From Halosegnis longus (lineage in GTDB: Archaea > Halobacteriota > Halobacteria > Halobacteriales > Haloarculaceae): DNA of 64,000 nt. The stretch lies in assembly GCF_009663395.1 (NCBI RefSeq), contig NZ_QKNW01000001.1, forward strand, positions 1,922,001 through 1,986,000, read 5' to 3'. Position 1 is the stretch's first letter. The number at the start of each line of letters is the position of its first letter. The notes under the pieces were generated by a model. That model was not told where the DNA came from, searched no databases, and was given only the letters and a program-made list of their open reading frames with translations. Made by a program: the position numbers and the translations under genes. Of the stretch, positions 49,862-58,459 are shown one piece after another.

Positions 49862-50299
49862 TTACTCGCGGACGTGGCGCACGACTAACACGTCGTAGCT
49901 GTCGCCGCCGATGACGGACGAGGCGACGGAACCGACGGCGTCCATCTGATGGCCGGCGTTTTCGCTGCCGACCACGACCACCTCCGGGTCGATATCCCGG
50001 ACGAGTCGGCGGAGCCGCGAGCCGATGGCTCCTGATGGGGCGTGGTGACCGACACGGAGGGCGTCGAACTCGGCGGCCGACGCGAGCGACAGTGCTTCCT
50101 CGCGGGCGCTGCGTACGACCGCCTCCATCTCGAACGGGTCGTCCTCGGCGAGCCATCCGCGCTCGCGGGCGAACTCCTCGTCACCGTCCGGAATGGCCGT
50201 CGCGACGGTGATGTCGTCAGTGGCGTGTGCCATCGACCGCACCCGTCGGACCGCTTCCTCGCTGAGTCGCGTCCCGTCGAACGCAACGAAGTAGTGCAT
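49862..50299 (-). CDS. universal stress protein (UspA family)
   Basis: 145 aa. MHYFVAFDGTRLSEEAVRRVRSMA and the C-terminal VVVVGSENAGHQMDAVGSVASSVIGGDSYDVLVVRHVRE. The latter contains the G-x2-G-x9-G-S ATP site in modified form (GSENAGHQMDAVGSVASS). Likely a nucleotide-binding stress protein. Its stop abuts the DJ-1 stop. Confidence 0.87.
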   Translation of the reverse strand: MHYFVAFDGTRLSEEAVRRVRSMAHATDDITVATAIPDGDEEFARERGWLAEDDPFEMEAVVRSAREEALSLASAAEFDALRVGHHAPSGAIGSRLRRLVRDIDPEVVVVGSENAGHQMDAVGSVASSVIGGDSYDVLVVRHVRE

Positions 50300-50372
50300 A
50301 CCCGAAGCTACGACCGGTTGGAAAATAAATCGTCGTCCAGACGACAGCTGAACGGTGCGAACCGAGAGGAAG

Positions 50373-50447
50373 TAGCGGGAAGTAGATTTGAACTACCGAT
50401 CTCCGGGTTATGAGCCCGGCGGAATCTCCTGGCTATCCTATCCCGCT
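50373..50447 (-). tRNA. initiator tRNA-Met (CAU)
   Basis: 75 nt. Acceptor AGCGGGA pairs with TCCCGCT, with discriminator A; no CCA is encoded. The anticodon stem has three consecutive GC pairs (CCGGG/CCCGG around CTCATAA), a hallmark of initiator tRNA, and the anticodon is CAU. T-arm GTAGTTCAAATCTAC. The A1-U72 end also fits the archaeal initiator. No intron is seen. Confidence 0.92.
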
Positions 50448-50505
50448 ACCTCCTCGTATTCGAGGCGTTCGGATAAGGGTTGCCTTTCGTCACGCCGGAT
50501 GGGGA

Positions 50506-50955
50506 TTAGTGTCGTGTCACACGCCACGTGAACAGGCTCTCGGTGACGTAGTTGACGACCATCCCTGCGCCGATGCCAGACACCTTCGCGGCGACGAACC
50601 ACGCGTCCACCCCGGCGACCGTGAGCGTGATGTCGGGCACGCGATACAGCAGCCGGAACACGCCGAGCTGGACCGCGATACCGCCGACGCGGACGACGTT
50701 CGAGGTGGCGAGCCGACGGAGGGTCGCCGGCAGCCCGGCCGCACCCTCCTCCGCGAACGTGAACCGGTCGTTGAGGAGGAACATCACGACGATGGCCACC
50801 TCGATGCCGGCAAAGACCGCGAGCTCGGGGTAGACGCCCAGCTCGCGGAGCACGGTCGCGGTCGTGATATCGAAGCCGGCCCCGACGACGCCCACCGAGA
50901 GGAACTTGCCGATGCGGTCGCGCGCGACCAGCGCCCGGAGCTGTTGGCGATTCAC
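50506..50955 (-). CDS. GtrA-family membrane protein
   Basis: 149 aa. Four membrane helices (about 17-40, 46-64, 88-108, 116-137), with the GtrA-type FLSVGVVGAGFDITTATVLRELGV and FLLNDRFTFAEE motif. GtrA proteins move or hold polyprenyl-linked sugars across the membrane. GTG start overlaps the upstream glycosyltransferase stop by 3-4 nt, so the pair is coupled; the glycosyltransferase would charge the lipid and GtrA flip it. Confidence 0.87.
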   Translation of the reverse strand: MNRQQLRALVARDRIGKFLSVGVVGAGFDITTATVLRELGVYPELAVFAGIEVAIVVMFLLNDRFTFAEEGAAGLPATLRRLATSNVVRVGGIAVQLGVFRLLYRVPDITLTVAGVDAWFVAAKVSGIGAGMVVNYVTESLFTWRVTRH

Positions 50956-51713
50956 TGTTCCTCGCGCTCGATCAGCGCGACCGGCTCCTCGCGCCCGGCG
51001 GCGAGGGCGTCGTGGAGTCGGCTGTTCGTCACCCGTTTCGCTCGGTGGCGCGCCGCCACCAGCGCCCGCCCCATGTCCACGGCGGTTCGGAGCGGGTCGA
51101 CCGTCGAGCCGGGGGCGTCTTCCCACTCGATTGGAACCTCCCGCACCTCGTAGCCGAGCGCGGCCGTCATCGCGACGAGTTCGATATCCCACGCGAACCC
51201 CGGCTCGTAGAGGTGGTCGCGCACGTCGGCCCACGCGGTGGCGGTGATGGCTTTCGCGCCACACTGGTAATCGTAGAGGTCGGCCGCGAGGAGCCGGCGG
51301 GCAACCCACGCGAACCCGTCGCCGAGGAAGCGCCGGGCGACGGTCTGGTGGCCAACGACGTTCGCGTCGGGGTGGCGGCGCGAGCCGACGGCGAGTCCGT
51401 CCCCGACGCGTGCGATGATCTCCTCGGCGGCGTGGGCCGGCGTGGAGCCGTCGGCGTCTAAAAAGCAGCGCACGTCGGTGTCGAGCGACTCGAAGCCGGC
51501 CGTGATGGCCGCCCCCTTCCCGCGGCGGTAGGGGACGCTGTGTACCTCGACGGGGAGGTCCGCGACGGCAGAGCGCGTCCGCTCGTCGGGAGCGTCGAGT
51601 TCGACTCTGATGGTCTCGAGCGCGAGCGTCTCGTGGAGGGCGTCGACGTAGCGCGCGAGCCGGTCAGTGTCGGGGTCGTACGCGGGGAGTACGAGTCCCA
51701 GCGACCGGTGCAT
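50952..51713 (-). CDS. Alg5-like dolichyl-phosphate glycosyltransferase (GT2)
   Basis: 253 aa. GT2 motifs are LVLPAYDPDTDRLARYVDALHETL, GKGAAITAGFESLDTDVRCFLDADGSTP (DxD at about 88-90) and AVGSRRHPDANVVGHQ...FLGDGFAWVARRLLAADLYDYQCGAKAITA, typical of dolichyl-phosphate glucosyl/mannosyltransferases such as Alg5 and archaeal Agl enzymes. No C-terminal membrane domain, hence the need for the adjoining GtrA. Divergent from DUF2298, another surface-glycan-type gene. Confidence 0.88.
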   Translation of the reverse strand: MHRSLGLVLPAYDPDTDRLARYVDALHETLALETIRVELDAPDERTRSAVADLPVEVHSVPYRRGKGAAITAGFESLDTDVRCFLDADGSTPAHAAEEIIARVGDGLAVGSRRHPDANVVGHQTVARRFLGDGFAWVARRLLAADLYDYQCGAKAITATAWADVRDHLYEPGFAWDIELVAMTAALGYEVREVPIEWEDAPGSTVDPLRTAVDMGRALVAARHRAKRVTNSRLHDALAAGREEPVALIEREEQ

Positions 51714-51797
51714 GCCGGCCACTCGCACAGGCGAGAGCAAAAGCGGTTCGATGGTGACTCCACAAGACGTATTCCGGGCGAGTCTGAGGTGCGGGTA

Positions 51798-54059
51798 ATG
51801 GAGTACGGTCTCGTCCTCGCGTGGGGGGTCGCGTATCTCGTCCTCGGGGCAATCGCGCTCCCGCTCGCGGCCCGGCTGTTCGGTTCGACCGCCCGCGGTG
51901 CCGGCTTCGCCCTCCCGCTCGTGTTCGCCGCGCTCGGACTCGGCGGCTTCCTCCTCGGGACGGTGCCGGGGCTGTTCGGCGTCCCCGTCGCCGTCGTCGT
52001 CGTCGCCGGTCTCGCGGCCGCGAGCTACTACTTCGGAGCCGAAGTCGACATCCGAGACGCGGCCGCCCCGGGCGTCGTCTTCCTGCTCGGCTTCGCGTTC
52101 GTCGTCCTGCTTCGCGCCTTCGACCCCGGCGTCGCGCCGCTGGGCGGCGAGAAGTTCCTCGATTTCGGGCTGCTCCGCTCGCTGCTCCGCACCGACACGC
52201 TCCCGCCCGAGGATATGTGGTTCGCGAACGAGCCGATACAGTACTACTACGGCGGCCACGTCATCGCCGCCCTGCTGACGGAACTGCTCTCGACTGCACC
52301 CCGCTACGCCTACAACCTCGCGCTCGCGGGGTTTTATGCGACAGCGGTCTCGACCGTCTACGGACTCGCCGCGATGGTCGCAGACGACGCCGGCTACTCG
52401 CCCGTCGCCGCCAGCGCGCTCTCCGCGTTCTTCCTCGGTATCGCGTCGAATCTCTACACGGCCACGCAGTTCGTCGGCTGGCTGCTCCCAGACGGGTTGG
52501 CCCGCACCCTCGCGGGTGCCCTCGGACTCGGGTCACAGGCGGTATCGGAGTTCGTCGCGTGGTCGCCCGGCGACTTCTACTACTGGTCTGCCTCGCGGCT
52601 CATCGACGGCGCAATCACGGAGTTTCCGCTGTTCGCGTACCTGAACGGCGACCTCCACGCGCACATGATGGACGTGCCGCTCCTCCTGCTCGTCGCGGGG
52701 CTGTTGTACGCCTACTGGCGGACGCCGGCCGAGGAGCTACGTCGTCGCCGGCTGCTCGGTCTCGGTCTCGTTCCGCCGATAGCCGGCTACATCGGCGTCG
52801 TGAACACGTGGTCGCTCCCGACGGCGGCGCTCGGGCTGCCGTTCCTCGTGTACGCGCTCGCGCCAGCAGCCCCGCGCTCGCTCCTGACCGGCGCTGTCCC
52901 GGAACAGCCCGCAGAGACGGACGCCCGACTCCGTGCCGAGGGAGTGCGGTTCGGAGCCGCACTGCTGCTCGCGGGCGCGACGACGCTCCTGGCGCTCGCG
53001 TGGACCGCGCCCTTCTGGCTGGGGAGCGCCTCCAGCCGACCGATCGGCTTCCTGCCGGACCGCACCGGAGTCGGCGAACTCCTGCTCGTTCACGGCGGCT
53101 TCCTCGCCGCGTTCGTCGCGTACTACCTCGCGCGCGGCCGGGACCTCGACGGTCGACTCGGCCAGGTCGCCGTCGCCGGCGCGCTCGTGCTCGCCGGCGT
53201 CGGTCTCGTCGTCGGCGCGCCGGCGCTCGCGCTCGTCGCCCCGCTCGTCCTCGGCGGCTGGCTCCTCCTGCGCACGGAGTCGGCCGGCTACGAGACGCTG
53301 CTCGTCGTCGCCGGCGCGGGGATTGTCGTCCTCATCGAGTTCGTCTACATCGCCGAACCGCAGTCGCCCGACTCGCGGCTCAACACGGTGTTCAAGCTCT
53401 ACGCGCAGGTGTGGGCGCTGTGGGCTCCCGCCGCCGGTCTCGTTCTCGTCCGGCTTGCCGGTCTCGTTCGCGAACGCGCGAGCGTCCCGACGCCCGGCCG
53501 CCGGACGGCCGTCGCCGGACGCGTCCTGCTCGTCGTGCTGGTCGCCACGACGGGTCTGTACGGCGCTCTCGCGGTGCCGTCTCACATCGACGCGGCGAGT
53601 CCGACGGCCAACGAACGGGGGCCGACGCTGGACGCGACGGCGTTCGTCGAGATTCGCCACGCCGGAGAGGCTCCCGCCATCGAGTACATCAGCCAACTGG
53701 AGGGGCAACCGACCATCGTGACGGCCGCGCCCGCCGGCTACCGGTGGAACCCGTCGGACGGTAACGGCGCGAGCGCACCGGCGAGTCTCACCGGGGTCCC
53801 GACGGTCGCGGGCTGGTACCACGAGCGCCAGTACCGGTCGCCCGAGGCGTACGAACAGCGCGTCACCGACGTGCTGGAACTCTACACCGGCGAGCCGGCG
53901 ACACAGCGGCGACTCATCGAGCAGTACGACGTGCGCTACATCTACGTCGGGCCGACGGAGCGGACAAAGTACGGCGACATCACGGTCGGTGCGCTCGATT
54001 CGGTCGAGCCAATCGAACGCGGCGACGTGACGATTTACCGAGTTACGTCAGGAGAATAG
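51798..54059 (+). CDS. DUF2298 (chlor_Arch_YYY) large membrane protein
   Basis: 753 aa with about 16-18 membrane helices and one soluble C-terminal domain (about 610-753). The DUF2298 fingerprint YYYGGHVIAALLTEL (about 150-164), DFYYWSASRLIDGAITEFPLFAYLNGDLHAHMMDVPLLLL (about 257-295) and the acidic/His residues in the loops match the family, which has a GT-C-like layout. Probably a lipid-linked-sugar glycosyltransferase, an inference from fold and neighbours. It overlaps the convergent SDR gene by 12 nt. Confidence 0.87.
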   Translation: MEYGLVLAWGVAYLVLGAIALPLAARLFGSTARGAGFALPLVFAALGLGGFLLGTVPGLFGVPVAVVVVAGLAAASYYFGAEVDIRDAAAPGVVFLLGFAFVVLLRAFDPGVAPLGGEKFLDFGLLRSLLRTDTLPPEDMWFANEPIQYYYGGHVIAALLTELLSTAPRYAYNLALAGFYATAVSTVYGLAAMVADDAGYSPVAASALSAFFLGIASNLYTATQFVGWLLPDGLARTLAGALGLGSQAVSEFVAWSPGDFYYWSASRLIDGAITEFPLFAYLNGDLHAHMMDVPLLLLVAGLLYAYWRTPAEELRRRRLLGLGLVPPIAGYIGVVNTWSLPTAALGLPFLVYALAPAAPRSLLTGAVPEQPAETDARLRAEGVRFGAALLLAGATTLLALAWTAPFWLGSASSRPIGFLPDRTGVGELLLVHGGFLAAFVAYYLARGRDLDGRLGQVAVAGALVLAGVGLVVGAPALALVAPLVLGGWLLLRTESAGYETLLVVAGAGIVVLIEFVYIAEPQSPDSRLNTVFKLYAQVWALWAPAAGLVLVRLAGLVRERASVPTPGRRTAVAGRVLLVVLVATTGLYGALAVPSHIDAASPTANERGPTLDATAFVEIRHAGEAPAIEYISQLEGQPTIVTAAPAGYRWNPSDGNGASAPASLTGVPTVAGWYHERQYRSPEAYEQRVTDVLELYTGEPATQRRLIEQYDVRYIYVGPTERTKYGDITVGALDSVEPIERGDVTIYRVTSGE

Positions 54060-54776
54060 CCGGCGCTTGACGAGGTCCGGCAGGACGGCGACGAGCCACG
54101 CGACGACGCGCCAGCGCTTCGTCACGTAGGCGTGGCGTTTCCCCCTGCGTGCGGCCGCGACAATCTGGTCGGCGGCCGTCTCGGGCGAACAGAGCCACAG
54201 GTCACCGCCGGCGAGGTCGGTGTCCACGAAGCCGGGTTCGATGGTCGTGACGCCGACGTCGGCGTCGAGATGCTGGACGCGGTAGCGAAGCCCGTCACAG
54301 TAGCGCGAGACGTACGCCTTCGACGCGTGATACGAGGCGGCGTTGCCGTCTGGCATGTGCGCCGCGAGCGAGGAGATACCCACGAGCCGGCCGTCACCCT
54401 GTCGCTCGAACTGGCGAATCGCGGCGACGGCGAGCGCGGTGAACCCGACCACGTTCGTCTCGACGGTCTGTCGTTCACGCTCCCAGTCGAGCGAGCGGTT
54501 CTCGTAGCCGACGCCGGCGTTCAAGAAGACGAGGTCGACGCGACCCATCGCCTCCACGAGGTCGAAAAAGCCCTCGCGGGCGTCCTCTGTGTCGGTCACG
54601 TCGAGCTTGGCGACGTACGCCTTCGTCGGCAGGTCGTCGCCGATGTCGACGAGCCGGTCACGCCGGCGCGCACAGAGCCCGACCTCGTAGCCGTCGGCGG
54701 CGAGTCGGCGAGCGAGCGCCTCGCCGATACCACTCGACGCGCCGACGACGACGGCGCGGCGCGGCTCGTCGGCCAC
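54048..54776 (-). CDS. short-chain dehydrogenase/reductase
   Basis: 242 aa classical SDR. TGxxxGxG-type cofactor motif VVVGASSGIGEALARRLA (about residues 9-26; Val replaces Thr), FLNAGVG, catalytic Ser in GISSLAAH (about 138), and YHASKAYVSRY (Tyr 152 / Lys 156). NADP preference is suggested by the basic CARRRDRLVDI after beta-2. Substrate unknown. The C-terminal half ends in a hydrophobic stretch WRVVAWLVAVLPDLVKRRLF that may associate with the membrane. Confidence 0.9.
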   Translation of the reverse strand: MADEPRRAVVVGASSGIGEALARRLAADGYEVGLCARRRDRLVDIGDDLPTKAYVAKLDVTDTEDAREGFFDLVEAMGRVDLVFLNAGVGYENRSLDWERERQTVETNVVGFTALAVAAIRQFERQGDGRLVGISSLAAHMPDGNAASYHASKAYVSRYCDGLRYRVQHLDADVGVTTIEPGFVDTDLAGGDLWLCSPETAADQIVAAARRGKRHAYVTKRWRVVAWLVAVLPDLVKRRLFS

Positions 54777-54779
54777 GGC

Positions 54780-55046
54780 TCAGACCGCGAGCGCGCCCTT
54801 CGCTTTGATGACCTCGACGGCCTCCGCGTCGGCGGTCTCCACGTCGAGGTGCATCGGGACGAAGTCGCGACGGTCGAAGTCCTCCTGCTCGGCTTCGGTG
54901 CCGACCGTACACCACAGCTGGACCTCGTCGGGACCGTGCCAGTCGCCGTTGCGCGTCACGGAAAAGCAGTACAGCTCCTCACCGTCCAACTGGATAATCG
55001 CACCCTTCCGGATACCCGGGTCGCCGTGAATGATGAGACGTTTCAT
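54780..55046 (-). CDS. HAH_0734-family protein
   Basis: 88 aa. MKRLIIHGDPGIRKGAIIQLDGEELYCFSVTRNGDWHGPDEVQLWCTVGTEAEQED is the conserved haloarchaeal family known as HAH_0734; small beta-rich, acidic, function unknown. It lies 4 nt from the SDR gene, reading in the same direction, so it is first in a two-gene unit. The palindrome ATTGGCCAAT (55055-55064) lies 9 nt before its start codon. Confidence 0.85.
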   Translation of the reverse strand: MKRLIIHGDPGIRKGAIIQLDGEELYCFSVTRNGDWHGPDEVQLWCTVGTEAEQEDFDRRDFVPMHLDVETADAEAVEVIKAKGALAV

Positions 55047-55054
55047 AGCTACGT

Positions 55055-55064
55055 ATTGGCCAAT
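55055..55064. repeat. 10-bp perfect palindrome ATTGGCCAAT
   Basis: It sits in the 197-nt divergent region between HAH_0734 and rpl44e. Short, so chance occurrence cannot be excluded; it shares GGCCAA with the other sites. Confidence 0.25.
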
Positions 55065-55207
55065 GCCGTACTAAACACTTCGGAGCTACCCGAACGGGTC
55101 GCGTTTCGGGCGGGGCACCGACGCGACGCCACTCGGCCCGCCCGCGAGACAGCCGTCGGCCACTCACCGCGCGCCGCTCACGACCGCGCCCCCACCGAAT
55201 CACACGG

Positions 55208-55216
55208 CTTTTAACG
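55208..55216 (+). promoter_or_regulatory. TATA box of the rpl44e operon
   Basis: CTTTTAACG, about 32 nt before the ATG of rpl44e. Confidence 0.5.
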
Positions 55217-55243
55217 CGGGCTGTGTTAGGTCGGGCAACAACA

Positions 55244-55525
55244 ATGCAGATGCCACGCCGATTCAACACGTACTGTCCGCACTGTAACGCCCACCACGAG
55301 CACGAGGTGGAGAAGGTCCGCTCCGGGCGCTCCTCGGGGATGACCCACGACCAGCGGAAGACCCGACGCGGCCGCTCCGTCATCGGCAACGCCGGTCGGT
55401 TCTCGAAGGTTCCCGGCGGGGACAAACCCACCAAGAAGACGAACCTCAAGTACCGCTGTGCTGACTGCGGCAAGGCCCACCTGCGCGAGGGATGGCGCGC
55501 CGGACGACTGGAGTTTCAGGAATAA
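55244..55525 (+). CDS. rpl44e: 50S ribosomal protein L44e
   Basis: 93 aa. [33 protein letters not shown] and the final [22 protein letters not shown] contain two C-x2-C zinc knuckles. Positions and sequence are those of archaeal L44e, near the E-site tRNA. The ATG at 55244 gives the family start MQMPRR. Shares one base with rps27e (TAATG). First gene of the translation operon that continues with S27e, aIF2-alpha and Nop10. Confidence 0.97.
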   Translation: MQMPRRFNTYCPHCNAHHEHEVEKVRSGRSSGMTHDQRKTRRGRSVIGNAGRFSKVPGGDKPTKKTNLKYRCADCGKAHLREGWRAGRLEFQE

Positions 55526-55716
55526 TGGCCGGGAGCTTCCTCACCGTCGCCTGTCCGGACTGCGAGAACGAACAGATCGTCTTCGAGAAGCCCTCGAACA
55601 AAGTGTCGTGTGCCGTCTGCGGCCACACGCTCGTGACGCCGACCGGCGGCATCGGTGCCGTCGAAGGCGAGGTCGTCGACGTGGTCGAGGACCGCACGAC
55701 CGACCCGCTCGCGTAA
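55525..55716 (+). CDS. rps27e: 30S ribosomal protein S27e
   Basis: 63 aa. [37 protein letters not shown] is the S27e zinc ribbon (two C-x2-C). The acidic C-terminus is halophilic. Its start codon overlaps the L44e stop by one base, the usual archaeal pair. Confidence 0.97.
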   Translation: MAGSFLTVACPDCENEQIVFEKPSNKVSCAVCGHTLVTPTGGIGAVEGEVVDVVEDRTTDPLA

Positions 55717-55774
55717 CAGTAGGCGTCTGCTTCATCACGAACCGTTTATCCACTCGACCCCGCTACCCGTAGGT

Positions 55775-56575
55775 ATGCAATACTCAGGCTGGCCCGAAAC
55801 CGGCGAACTCGTCGTGGGCGAGGTGGACGAAATCGAGGACTTCGGTGTCTTCGTCGACCTCCTCGAGTACGAGGACAAGCGTGGGCTCGTCCACGTCAGC
55901 GAGGTAGCGAGCGGCTGGATCAAGAACGTCCGCGACCACGTCAACGTCGACGACGTGGTCGTCTGCAAGGTGCTCGACGTGAACACGTCGAGCCAGCAGG
56001 TCGACCTCTCCATCAAGGACGTCAACGACCACCAGCGGTCGGACAAGATTCAGGAGTGGAAAAACGAGCAGAAGGCCGACAAGTGGATGGAGCTGGCCTT
56101 CGGCGAGGACGTCTCCGACGAGCAGTTCGCCTCCGTCGCTGGCGAACTCGTCGAGGAGTTCGGCAGCATGTACGCCGGCTTCGAACAGGCGGCAATCCAC
56201 GGACCGGAGGCGCTCGATTCGACCGACCTCTCCGAGGAAGAGGTCGACGCGCTGGTCGAGACTGCCAGAAAGAACGTCTCCGTTCCGTACGTGACCGTGA
56301 CCGGCTACGTCGACCTCACGTCGCCGAACCCGGACGGTGTCGAGGACGTGCGCGCCGCGATGGAAGCCGCCGCGGGCAACGGTGAGGTGCCCGACGAGGT
56401 GGACCTCGACGTGACCTACGTCGGCGCACCGGAGTACCGCATCCGCGTGCAGGCACCGAACTACGACGACGCCGAGACGCAACTCGAAGCGAGTGCGGCC
56501 CGTGCGAGCGAGTCGATTTCGGCCGCGGGCGGCACGGCGGCGTTCCACCGCGACCGCCGCACCGACGACGAGTGA
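55775..56575 (+). CDS. translation initiation factor aIF2 alpha subunit
   Basis: 266 aa. S1/OB domain (residues 1-85; [54 protein letters not shown]), the central helical domain, and the C-terminal alpha/beta domain (about 175-266; [26 protein letters not shown]). Brings initiator tRNA-Met to the ribosome with the beta and gamma subunits. It is also of interest that an initiator tRNA-Met and an eIF2B-like gene exist in this window, though at separate loci. It is followed by nop10 after 1 nt. Confidence 0.97.
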   Translation: MQYSGWPETGELVVGEVDEIEDFGVFVDLLEYEDKRGLVHVSEVASGWIKNVRDHVNVDDVVVCKVLDVNTSSQQVDLSIKDVNDHQRSDKIQEWKNEQKADKWMELAFGEDVSDEQFASVAGELVEEFGSMYAGFEQAAIHGPEALDSTDLSEEEVDALVETARKNVSVPYVTVTGYVDLTSPNPDGVEDVRAAMEAAAGNGEVPDEVDLDVTYVGAPEYRIRVQAPNYDDAETQLEASAARASESISAAGGTAAFHRDRRTDDE

Positions 56576-56576
56576 G

Positions 56577-56762
56577 ATGAAAGCCGACATCCGCGTCTGT
56601 AGCGCCTGGGAGACAGCTCACGAGCGCCCGCGCTACACGCTACAGGATCGCTGTCCCGACTGCGGGGCCGACACGGAAAACAGCGCACCGGCCCCGTACA
56701 ACCCCGAGGACCGCTACGGGGAGTACCGCCGGCGCGTCAAGCGACGCGAGCGCGACGCGTAA
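56577..56762 (+). CDS. nop10: H/ACA RNP protein Nop10
   Basis: 61 aa. MKADIRVCSAWETAHERPRYTLQDRCPDCGADTENSAPAPYNPEDRYGEYRRRVKRR: zinc ribbon with Cys pairs at about 8 and 26/29, then a basic helix that binds Cbf5. Part of the guide-RNA-dependent pseudouridine synthase. Starts 1 nt after the aIF2-alpha stop. Continues the archaeal operon L44e-S27e-aIF2a-Nop10-PAC2. Confidence 0.95.
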   Translation: MKADIRVCSAWETAHERPRYTLQDRCPDCGADTENSAPAPYNPEDRYGEYRRRVKRRERDA

Positions 56763-56810
56763 CTCGGCAACGACCGAACACGACTTACGTGCGGACCTCC
56801 CGGTGTGGGT

Positions 56811-57563
56811 ATGGACGAATTCGATGTAATATGGCACACGGAGCCGTCGCTCGACGACCCCGTACTCGTGGAGGGGTTGCCGGGTGTGGGTCACGTCGGC
56901 AAGCTGGCGGCCGACCACCTCGTCGACGAGTTCGAGACGGACCACGTCGCGACCGTGTACTCCGAGCACTTCCCGCCGCAGGTCACCGTCGAGGACGGGG
57001 TCTCGAAGCTCGCGAGCGCGGAGTTTCATGCCGTCGACGCCGACGGCACCGACCTGCTCGTGTTGACGGGCGACCAGCAGGCCGGCGACGGCCCGGGCCA
57101 CTACCGGCTCACGACGACGTTTCTCGACGTCGCCGAGGAGTGTGGCTGTGAGACGGCGTACGCGCTCGGTGGCGTCCCGACGGGCGAACTCATCGAGGAG
57201 TACGGCGTCGTCGGCGCGGTCAGCGAGGCGTCGCTGGTCGGACCGCTCGAAGACGCGGGCGTGGAGTTCCGCGACGACGAACCCGCGGGCGGCGTCGTCG
57301 GCGTCTCGGGGCTCATCCTCGGGCTCGGCGGCCGGCGCGGCTTCGAGGCCGCCTGTCTGATGGGTGAAACCTCCGGCTATCTGGTCGACCCGAAGAGCGC
57401 ACGCGCCGTCCTCGACGTGTTGTGTGCGAAACTCGGCTTCGAGGTGGACTACGAGTCGTTAGACGAGCGGGCCGACGAGATGGAGGAAGTGATGGAGAAG
57501 ATGCAGGAGATGCAACAACAGAGCACGCAGACGCCGGACGACGACCTGCGGTACATCGGCTGA
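56811..57563 (+). CDS. PAC2-family proteasome assembly chaperone-like protein
   Basis: 250 aa. DPVLVEGLPGVGHVGKLAADHLVDEF and LLVLTGDQQAGDGPGHYRLTTTFLDVAEECGCETAYALGGVPTGELIEEYGVVG fit the PAC2 (COG2047) family, which is adjacent to nop10 in nearly all archaea. The carboxyl end carries a coiled-coil-like stretch DEMEEVMEKMQEMQQQ. Proposed to chaperone proteasome alpha-ring assembly. Start 48 nt after nop10; likely in the same operon. Confidence 0.9.
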   Translation: MDEFDVIWHTEPSLDDPVLVEGLPGVGHVGKLAADHLVDEFETDHVATVYSEHFPPQVTVEDGVSKLASAEFHAVDADGTDLLVLTGDQQAGDGPGHYRLTTTFLDVAEECGCETAYALGGVPTGELIEEYGVVGAVSEASLVGPLEDAGVEFRDDEPAGGVVGVSGLILGLGGRRGFEAACLMGETSGYLVDPKSARAVLDVLCAKLGFEVDYESLDERADEMEEVMEKMQEMQQQSTQTPDDDLRYIG

Positions 57564-57602
57564 CGGCGAGAGATTCTTACGTCCTGTTCACATACGGCGG
57601 GT

Positions 57603-58238
57603 GTGCTCGCAGACATCGTCGCCGCCACCCCCGAGTGGGTCCGTCTCGGTCTCGCCGCCGGCGGCGTCGCGACGGTCGCTATCGCCGGCATCTTCATCGC
57701 CGGCGTGCGACTCTTCCCGACCGAACCCCGACAGTCGGACCGGCAGTTCGACGGTGACGGCCGCCGTCGCAGCGAGATTCGCGCGTACCTCGACTCCATC
57801 GGCGAACGCTACGTCGAGGACCACGCAGTTGCGGAGGAATCTGTGGCCTTCTATCTGCCCGCTCGGGACGTGGCAATCACCTTCGACCCGCGCACGTTCT
57901 ACCGACTCGGCGAGACACAGACGCACCCGGTGCTCGTCGAGTACGAGATGCCGAGCGTGAACCTGGGGTATCGGCTCCCGTTCGTGACGCCCGAACCGGA
58001 ACGCGACCGCGACCGCCGCGAGCAGTACCAGCGCGAGATGGCCGAGTCCGCCGGCGACCACCGGCCGACGCGCGACGCCTACGAGACGCTGGGCGTTCCG
58101 GCGACGGCCTCGGAGACGGAGATTCGGACCGCCTACCGGAACCGGGTGAAGGAGGTCCACCCCGACCACGGCGGTGACGAGGAGTCGTTCCGCCGGGTGC
58201 AGGAGGCGTACGCGACGGCGACACAACAGACAGCATGA
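57603..58238 (+). CDS. membrane-anchored DnaJ-domain protein
   Basis: 211 aa. N-terminal membrane helix (about residues 12-34), then a beta-rich middle (about 55-130) and a C-terminal J-domain: [46 protein letters not shown] (about 161-206). The HPD tripeptide is intact, so it can activate DnaK. The J-domain at the C-terminus is unlike standard DnaJ. GTG start at 57603. It overlaps the next small gene by 4 nt (ATGA). Confidence 0.9.
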   Translation: MLADIVAATPEWVRLGLAAGGVATVAIAGIFIAGVRLFPTEPRQSDRQFDGDGRRRSEIRAYLDSIGERYVEDHAVAEESVAFYLPARDVAITFDPRTFYRLGETQTHPVLVEYEMPSVNLGYRLPFVTPEPERDRDRREQYQREMAESAGDHRPTRDAYETLGVPATASETEIRTAYRNRVKEVHPDHGGDEESFRRVQEAYATATQQTA

Positions 58239-58459
58239 CACGAGTCGACATCACGGAGACAGTCGTAGCGCAGTTGGCCGAACTTCTCGACAGCGGCGAA
58301 CTCGACCAACCGACCAACTGGATGGGAACGCAGTTTCTCGCACAGGACTTCGGCTTCGAGGAGCTGGCGACGTTCGTCTTCGAGGCGGACGCCGCCACCT
58401 ACTACGAGGCGGTCCAGCGCGCCGAGAAACAGGCCGAGACCAACATCGAGCTTCCCTGA
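58235..58459 (+). CDS. 74-aa protein of unknown function coupled to DnaJ gene
   Basis: The ATG lies inside the DnaJ stop (ATGA). It is helical, acidic, with [40 protein letters not shown]. No motif or metal site is seen. Its stop abuts that of the convergent winged-helix regulator. Coupling suggests a function linked to the J-protein; otherwise unknown. Confidence 0.65.
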   Translation: MTRVDITETVVAQLAELLDSGELDQPTNWMGTQFLAQDFGFEELATFVFEADAATYYEAVQRAEKQAETNIELP

